From assembly GCA_023411815.1 (NCBI GenBank), contig JAEYOJ010000127.1, positions 1 through 64,000 of the forward strand: DNA of 64,000 nt, given 5' to 3'. The notes under the pieces were generated by a model. It ran no database searches and was not told the DNA's origin. It saw nothing but the letters and a program-made list of their open reading frames with translations. This stretch comes from Pseudomonadota bacterium (GTDB taxonomy: Bacteria; Desulfobacterota; Desulfovibrionia; Desulfovibrionales; Desulfovibrionaceae). The translations under genes and the position numbers were made by a program. Positions 53,645 through 60,838 of this stretch are shown one piece after another (positions within the stretch are counted from its first letter, which is position 1; each line of letters begins with the position of its first letter).

Positions 53645-56008
53645 CTACGGCTCCGGAGGGGGGCGGAGCCGGCCGAGCTCCACGGCGCGGCGGCCCCAGG
53701 CGGCCTGGCCCAGGGAGATGCAGGCGTCGCCCGGAGGGAGCTGTTCGTGGCACAGCGGGGTGAGTCCGCGGCGGGTCAGGGCCTCGGGCAGCAGCGTGCT
53801 CATGGTCAGGTTCAGCATTACTCCGCCGCTCAAGGCCACGGTGCGCACGCCGGTGCGCTCGGCCAATGCGGCCGCGAGGTCGGCCAGCCCCTCGATGAGC
53901 CCCAGGTGGAAACGGCGGCTGATGACTCCGGCCGGAATGCCGGCCTGGAAATCCTCGTGCACAGCCCGGAACAGGGCCAGGGTGTCCAGCACCGTCGGAT
54001 CGCCGGGCAGCAGGGGGCAGGCATAGCCTTCGGCTCCTGCTCCGCCGTTTTGATCCTGTTGATTCTGGGCCTGCTCCAGCACGATGGCGGCTTGGCCTTC
54101 GTAGTCGATTTTCAACTTGAGCCCCAGCAGGGCCGAGACCGCATCGAACAGCCGGCCGCAGCTCGTGCTGCGCGGGCAGTTCACGTCGCGGTCCAGCATG
54201 CGCGCCACGAAGGCTCCGGCCTGCGCGTGCTCCGCCAGCCATGGCCAGGGCCGCTTGCCGGGCGCGGTGATGCCGCAGGCCCACAGGTAGCCCTGGGCGA
54301 TGCGCCAGGGCTCGCGGATGGCCGCCTCGCCTCCGGGCAGCGGCGCCGGTGCGAAATGGCCGAGGCGCTTGCGCTCCAGGGTTTGGGTATCCACGAACAA
54401 TGCCTCGCCGCCCCAGAGGGTACCGTCCTCGCCGAAACCAGTGCCGTCCAGGGCCAGGGCCAGGGCCGGACCCTGATGGCGGTGTTCGGCCAGCGCCGAG
54501 TAGGCGTGCGCGAAGTGGTGCTGCAAGGCCAGCACGGGCAGCTCGCGCTGCTCCAGGGCATGGGTCGTGGTCAGGTAGTCTGGATGCAGGTCGCGCACGA
54601 GCGCCACGGGCGAGGTCTGCAGGATGTCCACGAGGTGCCGGCGGATTTCCTGATGGAAGCCGAGCGTCTCCAGGTTCTCCATGTCGCCGATATGCTGGCT
54701 CACGAAGGCTTGGTCGTCCTTGGTCACGCACAGGGTGTTCTTCAGTTCCGGCCCAAGGCCCAGCACGGACGGACCTTTGCCGGCCAGGAAGATCGGGGCG
54801 GGCGTGAAGCCGCGCGCCCGGCGCAGGAACTGCGGCTTGCCGTTCGGCAGCACGCGCAGGACCGAATCGTCGGTGCGGATGAGGATGTCCCGGTCGTGCA
54901 GCAGGAACAGGTCGGCGATGTCCGCCAGTCGGCGCAGGGCCTCGCGGTTGCCGATGCTGATGGGCTCCGAGCTGCGGTTGCCCGAGGTCATGACCAGGGC
55001 AGGCAGGTCCATGCGGCCGCGCAGATGATGAAAAAGCACGTGGTGCAGCGGCGTGTAGGGCAGCATGACGCCGACGAAATGCGTGTCCGGCGAGATCTCC
55101 GCCGCCAGCGGGCTGTCGGCCCTGCGGCGCAGGAGCAAGATGGGGCGCTCCTTGCCCGTGAGCCAGCGGCTTTCTTCTTCGCCGACTTCCGCCAGCCGGT
55201 GGGCAGTGTCCAGGTCCGGGACCATGGTCGCCAGGGGCTTGCCGCGTCGGTTCTTGCGCTCGCGCAGGGCGGTCACGGCCTTGGCGCTGGTCGCGTCGCA
55301 GGCCAGGTGGAAGCCGCCCAGGCCCTTGACCGCACAGACCTGTCCCTCGGCCAAGGCCTCGGCCAGCCGGCGCATTGCCTCGTCATGTTCGGCTATGGTC
55401 CGTCCCTCCCGGTCCGTGAGCCAGACCTTGGGTCCGCACTCCGGGCAGGCGTTGGGCTGAGCGTGGAAGCGCCTGTCCAGGGGATTCTCGTACTCGGCCC
55501 GGCAGGTGTCGCACAGAGGGAAACAGGCCATGGAGGTCGTGGCCCGGTCGTAGGGAATGGAGCGGGTGATGGTGTAGCGCGGACCGCAATTGGTGCAGTT
55601 GGTGAACGGATATAGATGGCGGCGGTTGGCCGGGTCCCGCATGTCCGCCAGACAGTCGGCGCAGGTGGCCGTATCGGGCGAGATGAGCACCTGATGGCCG
55701 TGGCCGGCCGTGGAGGCCAGGATGCGGAACTCTTGTTCCCCGGCCTCGGTCTCCAGTTCCTGTCGCGTCAGGCCGACAATGCGCGCCAGGGGCGGCAGTT
55801 TGCCTTGCAGGTCGCGGCCAAAAATCTCCACGGCCTCGGGCGTGCCCTGCACTTCCACGGCCACTCCCTCGGGCGTATTGCGCACGCTGCCGGTCAGTCC
55901 CAGGTCGTAGGCCAGACGGAAGACAAAGGGTCGGAAGCCGACGCCCTGCACCTGGCCGGTGACGGTGAAGCGCCGCCTGGCCGTACCTTGGGTCGCAATG
56001 TCAGGCAT
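53645..56008 (-). CDS. hypF: Carbamoyltransferase HypF (hydrogenase maturation)
   Basis: 787 residues. It makes carbamoyl-adenylate and passes the carbamoyl group to HypE, the first step in forming the cyanide ligands of [NiFe] hydrogenases. Domains: acylphosphatase (TGQVQGVGFRPF, Arg26, Asn44); two zinc fingers (C116xxC119, C138xxC141; C166xxC169, C188xxC191); a YrdC-like domain (AEGQVCAVKGLGGFHLACDA, KPLATM); and a Kae1-like domain (LALQHHFAHAYSALAEH, LALDGTGFGEDGTLWGGEA, LSGGVMLNL). No other hyp or hydrogenase gene is in the window. Confidence 0.96.
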   Translation of the reverse strand: MPDIATQGTARRRFTVTGQVQGVGFRPFVFRLAYDLGLTGSVRNTPEGVAVEVQGTPEAVEIFGRDLQGKLPPLARIVGLTRQELETEAGEQEFRILASTAGHGHQVLISPDTATCADCLADMRDPANRRHLYPFTNCTNCGPRYTITRSIPYDRATTSMACFPLCDTCRAEYENPLDRRFHAQPNACPECGPKVWLTDREGRTIAEHDEAMRRLAEALAEGQVCAVKGLGGFHLACDATSAKAVTALRERKNRRGKPLATMVPDLDTAHRLAEVGEEESRWLTGKERPILLLRRRADSPLAAEISPDTHFVGVMLPYTPLHHVLFHHLRGRMDLPALVMTSGNRSSEPISIGNREALRRLADIADLFLLHDRDILIRTDDSVLRVLPNGKPQFLRRARGFTPAPIFLAGKGPSVLGLGPELKNTLCVTKDDQAFVSQHIGDMENLETLGFHQEIRRHLVDILQTSPVALVRDLHPDYLTTTHALEQRELPVLALQHHFAHAYSALAEHRHQGPALALALDGTGFGEDGTLWGGEALFVDTQTLERKRLGHFAPAPLPGGEAAIREPWRIAQGYLWACGITAPGKRPWPWLAEHAQAGAFVARMLDRDVNCPRSTSCGRLFDAVSALLGLKLKIDYEGQAAIVLEQAQNQQDQNGGAGAEGYACPLLPGDPTVLDTLALFRAVHEDFQAGIPAGVISRRFHLGLIEGLADLAAALAERTGVRTVALSGGVMLNLTMSTLLPEALTRRGLTPLCHEQLPPGDACISLGQAAWGRRAVELGRLRPPPEP

Positions 56009-56164
56009 ATGTCCAAGCCTAGGTGTCTATACCGGTTGCTTGAGAAATTCGCGGAGGACCGCCTTGAGCATGAGAATTTCCTCCATGCGCCGCTCGGACT
56101 AAATAGCCATCCCTGGCGACAAGGGCAACCAGGACCCGGAACCGTGAGAAGAAGCCGAGGTGCA

Positions 56165-56224
56165 TTGTGCAACGCTCTTGCACTTGTGCAATGAGACTGA
56201 TGTATTTGTGCATAGAACTGCACA
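56165..56224. promoter_or_regulatory. Cluster of TTGTGCA-type sites, likely enhancer for a sigma-54 activator
   Basis: TTGTGCAA at 56165-56172; perfect palindrome TTGCACTTGTGCAA at 56178-56191; TGTGCA-N6-TGCACA inverted repeat at 56207-56224. They lie about 65-120 bases upstream of the sigma-54 promoter, the usual place for dimer sites of an NtrC-family activator. An AT-rich stretch (56243-56282) between them and the promoter could be bent by IHF. Confidence 0.65.
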
Positions 56225-56286
56225 GGGCCAAGATGGTCCCAGAGTGATTTGTTAGTAAATAAATGTTATAACTTATAAAAAACGCA

Positions 56287-56302
56287 TGGCACGCTCTCTG
56301 CT
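56287..56302 (+). promoter_or_regulatory. Sigma-54 promoter of the ZraP-like gene
   Basis: TGGCAC-N5-CTGCT: the GG (56288-56289) and GC (56300-56301) are exactly spaced as -24/-12 elements, with one mismatch to TGGCAC-N5-TTGCW. Transcription should begin near 56313, giving a leader of about 43 bases. Confidence 0.72.
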
Positions 56303-56355
56303 TATTGAGGACAACAGCAGGCGGATAAACCGCAGGAAGCCAAAGGAGTAAAGTC

Positions 56356-56799
56356 ATGAATACCAAGACCATGCGCATCGTTGTCCTCAGCGGACTGGTC
56401 GTGCTGATCACCGCGGCCCTGGCTTTTGCCCAGCCCGGTGCGGGGCGTGGCGGATGGGGTCCGGGCAACTGCCCTGGATATGGCGCCGGCCAAGCCCAGA
56501 ACCTGACCCCGGAGCAGCAGCAGAAGTTTGATGCCCTGTTCGCCGAGCACCGGAAAAAGTCCTTTGATCTGAATCAGGACATCTGGGCCAAGAAGACCGA
56601 GCTGAACGCGCTTGCCCAGAACCCGAACACCAAGCCCGAGCGCATCACCCAACTCGTGAACGAGCTCAAGGACCTGCGCGCCAAGCAGTACACGCAGCGC
56701 GAAGCCTTCAGCGCCGCTCTGCAGAAGGAAGGTTTGCCCGCCCCTTACGGCTACGGCGAAGGTCCTCGAGGCGGGCGCGGCATGAAGCGCGGCGGCTAA
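56356..56799 (+). CDS. ZraP/Spy-like periplasmic metal-response protein
   Basis: 147 residues. Signal peptide MRIVVLSGLVVLITAALAFA, then a Gly-rich start with GNCPGYG and the LTPEQQ motif of the Spy/CpxP/ZraP group. Two long helices follow (QQQKFDALFAEHRKKSFDLNQDIWAKKTELNAL, PERITQLVNELKDLRAKQYTQREAF), and the tail is Gly/Arg-rich. ZraP is a zinc-binding periplasmic chaperone that in E. coli is driven by sigma-54 and ZraR, which fits the promoter seen here. The start has AAAGGAG before ATG 56356. The regulator pair is not in the window. Confidence 0.85.
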   Translation: MNTKTMRIVVLSGLVVLITAALAFAQPGAGRGGWGPGNCPGYGAGQAQNLTPEQQQKFDALFAEHRKKSFDLNQDIWAKKTELNALAQNPNTKPERITQLVNELKDLRAKQYTQREAFSAALQKEGLPAPYGYGEGPRGGRGMKRGG

Positions 56800-56874
56800 G
56801 AACCGAAGGCAGTTAATCCAAGCCTGGCAGCCGAGACGATTTTCCGATCCATCCTCCCCAAGCCTCTACACCGC

Positions 56875-56914
56875 AAGAAAGCCGCCCGGTGGGAATCCAC
56901 CGGGCGGCTTTCTT
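56875..56914. terminator. Bidirectional terminator
   Basis: Perfect 18-bp stem, AAGAAAGCCGCCCGGTGG pairing with its complement, loop GAAT. T-rich arms follow on both strands. It ends the ZraP-like gene and would also stop transcripts from the chemoreceptor gene. Confidence 0.9.
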
Positions 56915-56963
56915 GGTTATTGTCTAAGCATTTTGAATTTCAGACGCTCCCTTCGGCGTTGAC

Positions 56964-57047
56964 GGCGGAATTGCATTCCGCCTGCGCCCGTGGGGCGGCA
57001 AGCCATGCTCAGGCATGGCTTGCGAGCATTGTCATGATGAAATGCTC
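56964..57047. repeat. Three consecutive perfect inverted repeats after the chemoreceptor gene
   Basis: GGCGGAAT/ATTCCGCC (56964-56982), GCAAGCCATGC/GCATGGCTTGC (56998-57023) and GAGCATT/AATGCTC (57024-57047). The last one touches the stop codon of the chemoreceptor gene. None has a T tract. They may be 3'-end stabilising structures or a REP-like element. Confidence 0.55.
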
Positions 57048-58882
57048 TATTCCTTCTCCAACTCGCGGATGAGAGAGCGCAATTCCGCAGCCATGGAATC
57101 CAGGGCCATTGCCGCCTTGGCCGACTCGGCCATGTCCGTTGCGTAGTCCGCCGCGGTCTGGCTGATCTTCTCAAGGGTCGAGCGGACATTGTCGGTGGCC
57201 ACGGCCTGTTGGTTGGCTGCGGCGGCAATGCCCTGCACCCGGCCGGCCGAGCCGCCCGCCAGGGTCAGTATGGCCGACAAGGACTGCCCGGAAGAACCGG
57301 CCAGCTCGGTGGCGGCATCCACTGCCGACTTGGCCTGGTCCACTCCGGTTACATTCAGCCGCGCGGCTGCCTGGATTCCCTTGATGTGCTCGGCAACTTC
57401 CTTTGTAGCTACCACGGTCTTCTCGGCCAACTTGCGGACCTCGTCGGCCACCACGGCGAAACCTCGGCCCGCATCGCCGGCCCTGGCCGCCTCAATGGCG
57501 GCGTTAAGGGCCAGCAGGTTGGTCTGGTCCGCAATGTCGTTGATGACCCCGATAACCTGACCAATGGCTTCGGCCTTGCCGCCCAATTCGGTCATGTTGC
57601 CCTTGAGCGAGGCAGCCATGTTGTTGACCATGTTGATGGCTTCCACGGAGCGGTTGACGATGTCCGCGCCCTCGAGGGCCTTGCGTTTGGTGTCTTCGGA
57701 GCTGTTCGCGGCCTCGCGTGCGTCCGCCGCCACCTGCAGCACCGAGGCGTTGATCTCCTCGACCGTGGAGGCAGCCTCTTCCAGCCTGCGCTGTTGCTCC
57801 TGCGCGCCCTGAACGGCGCTATCGACCCGCGTCGTCAGTCCGCCGGCATTGTCGCGGATGCGCTCGGTGATGGCCATGAGCTTGGATGCCGCCGTGCGCA
57901 GGCCCTCCCTGTGCGCGGCTTGGGCCTGTTCGCGCGCCGCCGTCGCCGCTCTGTGGTTTTCCTCGGCCTGATGGGCGTGGCGTCTGGCCTCTTCTTCCTT
58001 CTGGGCGCTTTCCTGTATCTTGTTCTTGAGCGAGCCGACCATGCGTTCCATGGACTGCTTGAGCCTGCCGAGTTCGGCGCGGAAAGTGCCCTCGGCGGAG
58101 GAGTCCAGGTCGCCCGCATCCACCCTGGCGGCATAGCGTTCCAAGCGCGCCAGCGGCCCGCCCACCAGTCTGGAGAAGCTTAGGTACATGGCCGCCAGAA
58201 CGGCCGTTATGCCGGCGAGTCCGATGAACAGCAGCGTCCGACTGGACTTCGTGACGGTTGCGTTGACCGCCGAAAGAGGAATGTAGGCCACTTCCGCGGT
58301 TTCGACCCTGTTCTCCAAGCGATGCGGGCTGTCGAAGGCGTACTTGCCGCGCAGGGACTTGGGCGCGTCCTCGGGCCTGGAGTGGCAGGGCAGACAGCTC
58401 TTCTTGTTAGCCTCGCCCACCGCGATGATGTAGTTATCGACGCCATCGATCTTCTTTACGCCTTTCCAGATCAAATCCTTCTGCTTATCGGCATGCATGC
58501 GGTCCAGGAGGCCGATGAGCTCGGCTTCGACCGCCGTCGCCCTGTTGCTCGGATTGAGGGGTTTGGTCGAGACTGTACGGAAGGTGATGCCATGCTTCAT
58601 TGCGTCCGGGATGCGCGAGAAGACACCGTTGGCCGCGAATGAAGTGGATTGCAGCTCCGTGACGAAGTCATCCTTCTCCAGCAGCTTGGTCGCTTCCGGG
58701 CGTACGACTCCCCCCACATGCGAACGCACAGCCTTCATACTGTAGAGAAGTATCTCGGCTTTTTGCCGATACTGCTCTTCTATTTCGCTCTCAAGATCGA
58801 AATTTACAATGACGATCAGAAGCGTGATGGCCAGTAGGCATGCGCCTCCACAAATGGCCATGAAGTATTTTAGGATATTCAT
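57047..58882 (-). CDS. Methyl-accepting chemotaxis protein with a CxxCH (haem c) sensor domain
   Basis: 611 residues. Membrane helix about 8-28, a periplasmic Tll0287/DUF3365-like sensor (about 30-210), second helix about 216-236, a HAMP-like stretch, then the signalling domain with hairpin tip DIADQTNLLALNAAIEAARAGDAGRGFAVVADEVRKLAEKT (449-489). The sensor holds CLPCH at 163-167, a c-type haem attachment motif, in the periplasm. Haem-c chemoreceptors that sense oxygen or redox are known from Desulfovibrio (DcrA); orthology is not shown here. ATG 58882 follows a G-rich site. The receptor lies alone; no che genes are nearby. Confidence 0.92.
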   Translation of the reverse strand: MNILKYFMAICGGACLLAITLLIVIVNFDLESEIEEQYRQKAEILLYSMKAVRSHVGGVVRPEATKLLEKDDFVTELQSTSFAANGVFSRIPDAMKHGITFRTVSTKPLNPSNRATAVEAELIGLLDRMHADKQKDLIWKGVKKIDGVDNYIIAVGEANKKSCLPCHSRPEDAPKSLRGKYAFDSPHRLENRVETAEVAYIPLSAVNATVTKSSRTLLFIGLAGITAVLAAMYLSFSRLVGGPLARLERYAARVDAGDLDSSAEGTFRAELGRLKQSMERMVGSLKNKIQESAQKEEEARRHAHQAEENHRAATAAREQAQAAHREGLRTAASKLMAITERIRDNAGGLTTRVDSAVQGAQEQQRRLEEAASTVEEINASVLQVAADAREAANSSEDTKRKALEGADIVNRSVEAINMVNNMAASLKGNMTELGGKAEAIGQVIGVINDIADQTNLLALNAAIEAARAGDAGRGFAVVADEVRKLAEKTVVATKEVAEHIKGIQAAARLNVTGVDQAKSAVDAATELAGSSGQSLSAILTLAGGSAGRVQGIAAAANQQAVATDNVRSTLEKISQTAADYATDMAESAKAAMALDSMAAELRSLIRELEKE

Positions 58883-59217
58883 TCCCCCATCCCCCATGAT
58901 TTGCCGATTCTATTAATGCTTTATGGTCTTGTTCAGAACGCAAATGCGTAAGCATGAAAAAGAAAACCGATTTATGCCTCGGATGTAAATGGCTCTGGAC
59001 TGTCTGGCTGTTCAAAGTGTGTATAAACTGAATGGATGGCGCAGGTAAAGAGCATTCGATACTGAAAAAAAGACGTGTTCGGTCGCCTGCTTATAGATGA
59101 GACCGCAAACGAATTGGTGCGAACTGAGGCTTCGGCCCGGCGGAATGTGCGCGGCGTCCGGGGAGCCCGCCCTCTCTTGTTGGAGATCGTCCGGCTGTAA
59201 CGGCCGCCGTGCGGCCT
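58883..59217. other. Gene-less stretch upstream of the chemoreceptor gene
   Basis: About 335 bases, AT-rich near the chemoreceptor start, where its promoter should lie. I see TAAAG near 58920 on the minus strand but no good second element for a flagellar-type promoter. A small palindrome GGCCGC/GCGGCC (59202-59216) abuts the end of the next gene. No gene was recognised. Confidence 0.5.
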
Positions 59218-60069
59218 TCAGTTTCTTCCCTGCTCCACCCGATGCAGTTCCTCGGATCTGTCCGCGCCCAGGTTGGCCCCCCCGAACCCGGCCTCGTCGG
59301 CTGCAGGGCCGTCATCGGCGGGCAGGCGCAGCACGAACTCACGCTTGACGTCCAGCCTGGCCGTCAGGCCGGCAAAGGACAGATCCAGCACATGGCCGCC
59401 CACTGTGCGGTCGGCGTTGATGAAATGGAGATGGTAGCCCGGTACATTGATTCCGCGAGCCGAGAAGGGGCAGCGGAAACCAACGATGGTTCCGGACACG
59501 TTCCTCAGTTCGAAGACGGTCTGGGCTTTGGCCGCTTCGGACAGGGTCGGGTATGGCGACGTTTGGCGCGGGACGCTGCGCGCCAAGACCTTGGCGAAGG
59601 TTCCGTCCAGGCGCAAGGCATAGAAGTAGTTCAGGCTCGGCAGTGTCGCGTCCAGGCTGGACGTGAGTTCGTTCAGACTCGCCGCGTCAAGCGGGCCGAT
59701 CACGTGTTTGGGGTTGAAGAACGTCACGGCCGCGAAGGGGCTGGTCAGGCTGTCGGCAACCGGAGCCGTGCGCCCCTGGGAATCGGCCCGGTATACGATG
59801 CCGTCCACGAGGATCATCTCGCCGTCCAGGGCCTCGAAGGTGCCCAGGCCGAAGTCGCCGTGCTTCTTCAGTTCGCCGCAGGTCGCATGTCCCTCGAAGA
59901 CTCCGGCCAGCAGCGCCTCGATGGTGGAGATCTGGAATAGGGCTCTGCTTTCAGCCGCCCAGGAGGCTGACCAGGCCGAGGTTAGAACCAGAAGCAGGGC
60001 CAAGGTCAAGGCGCGCGATGGCGGGAAGGTCAGGCAAGCGCGCAGGCGTCCAATGTAATGACCGCGCAT
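59218..60069 (-). CDS. budA: Acetolactate decarboxylase with a predicted signal peptide
   Basis: 283 residues. It converts 2-acetolactate to acetoin. The family core is complete: GDFGLGTFEALDGEMILVDG, FELRNVSGTIVGFRCP, and zinc ligands YHLHF (His213, His215) with GGHVLD (His226). A hydrophobic N-terminal segment (RALTLALLLVLTSAWSASWA, about 19-38) looks like a cleavable signal peptide, so the enzyme may be exported, whereas most homologues are cytoplasmic. ATG 60069 has GAGG at a short distance; earlier in-frame starts exist. No acetolactate synthase gene is nearby. Confidence 0.9.
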   Translation of the reverse strand: MRGHYIGRLRACLTFPPSRALTLALLLVLTSAWSASWAAESRALFQISTIEALLAGVFEGHATCGELKKHGDFGLGTFEALDGEMILVDGIVYRADSQGRTAPVADSLTSPFAAVTFFNPKHVIGPLDAASLNELTSSLDATLPSLNYFYALRLDGTFAKVLARSVPRQTSPYPTLSEAAKAQTVFELRNVSGTIVGFRCPFSARGINVPGYHLHFINADRTVGGHVLDLSFAGLTARLDVKREFVLRLPADDGPAADEAGFGGANLGADRSEELHRVEQGRN

Positions 60070-60244
60070 GATTCCTCGCTCCATGAACCTAAAGGTAACA
60101 AGTTTGCCTGCTTGCATACGCCAGCAAGCTACGGCGGGCAAGTCCGGCCAATGCCGCGGCGGATTGCCTCTGGACCTGGCTTGTGGGATATAATGGAGGA
60201 TGGCCAACCTTATTCAAACATCCATCCAACCCTGGAGGTAAACC

Positions 60245-60772
60245 ATGGCCGTATCCGGCAAGAAAGCGCTCATCATCACCGCCGACGAGTTCGAGGACAC
60301 CGAACTGCTGGCGCCTCTGTATCGGCTGAAGGAGGAGGGCGTGCTGGTGGACGTGGCCGCGCCCCAAAAAGGCAAGGTCAAGGGCAAGCACGGCTATGAG
60401 GTGGATGCCAACCTGGGCGTGAAGGACATCTCCATGGACGGTCTGGAGGGCTATGACCTGCTTTTCCTGCCCGGCGGCAAGGCACCCTCCAAGCTGCGTG
60501 GTATCAAGGAGGTGCAGGAGATCGCCAAGGCCTTCGATTCCAAGCGCAAGCCCATCGCGGCCATCTGCCACGGCCCGCAGATCCTCATCTCGGCCGGGCT
60601 CATGCAGGGCAAGACGGCCACGGCCTACAGCGATGTGCAGCCGGAGTTGAAGGACGCCGGGGCCACGGTCAAGGACCAGGAAGTAGTCGTGGAAGGAAAC
60701 TACGTGTTCTCGCGCAATCCGAACGACCTCCCGGCCTTCAACCGCGAGATGATGAAAAAGCTCGGCCGGTGA
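60245..60772 (+). CDS. DJ-1/PfpI family protein
   Basis: 175 residues. ALIITADEFEDTELLAPLYRL at the start, FLPGGKAPSKLR, and nucleophile elbow AAICHGPQIL (Cys108, His109) define the PfpI/YhbO branch of the DJ-1 superfamily. Proposed roles are glyoxalase-type or stress-protective; protease activity is debated. ATG 60245 has TGGAGG upstream. It is divergent from the acetolactate decarboxylase gene and ends at a terminator shared with glgP. Confidence 0.93.
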   Translation: MAVSGKKALIITADEFEDTELLAPLYRLKEEGVLVDVAAPQKGKVKGKHGYEVDANLGVKDISMDGLEGYDLLFLPGGKAPSKLRGIKEVQEIAKAFDSKRKPIAAICHGPQILISAGLMQGKTATAYSDVQPELKDAGATVKDQEVVVEGNYVFSRNPNDLPAFNREMMKKLGR

Positions 60773-60788
60773 TTCGTCCGGCGCGCGT

Positions 60789-60820
60789 AAAAACGGGCGG
60801 GGCCTTGCGGCCCCGCCCGT
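60789..60820 (-). terminator. Rho-independent terminator of glgP (also faces the DJ-1 gene)
   Basis: ACGGGCGGGGCC/GGCCCCGCCCGT, a perfect 12-bp stem (60793-60820) with a TTGC/GCAA loop, followed by TTTTT on the minus strand. It lies 18 bases beyond the glgP stop. Confidence 0.92.
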
Positions 60821-60838
60821 GATCGTCATTTCCTGGCG

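Noticed and set aside
53645..56008. A hydrogenase maturation cluster around hypF
   Set aside because: Neighbouring genes are a P-type ATPase and a ZraP-like gene; no other hyp or hydrogenase gene is present, so hypF stands alone here.
58883..58960. Flagellar sigma-28 promoter before the chemoreceptor gene
   Set aside because: TAAAG is present but the GCCGATAA-like element is too poor and wrongly spaced.
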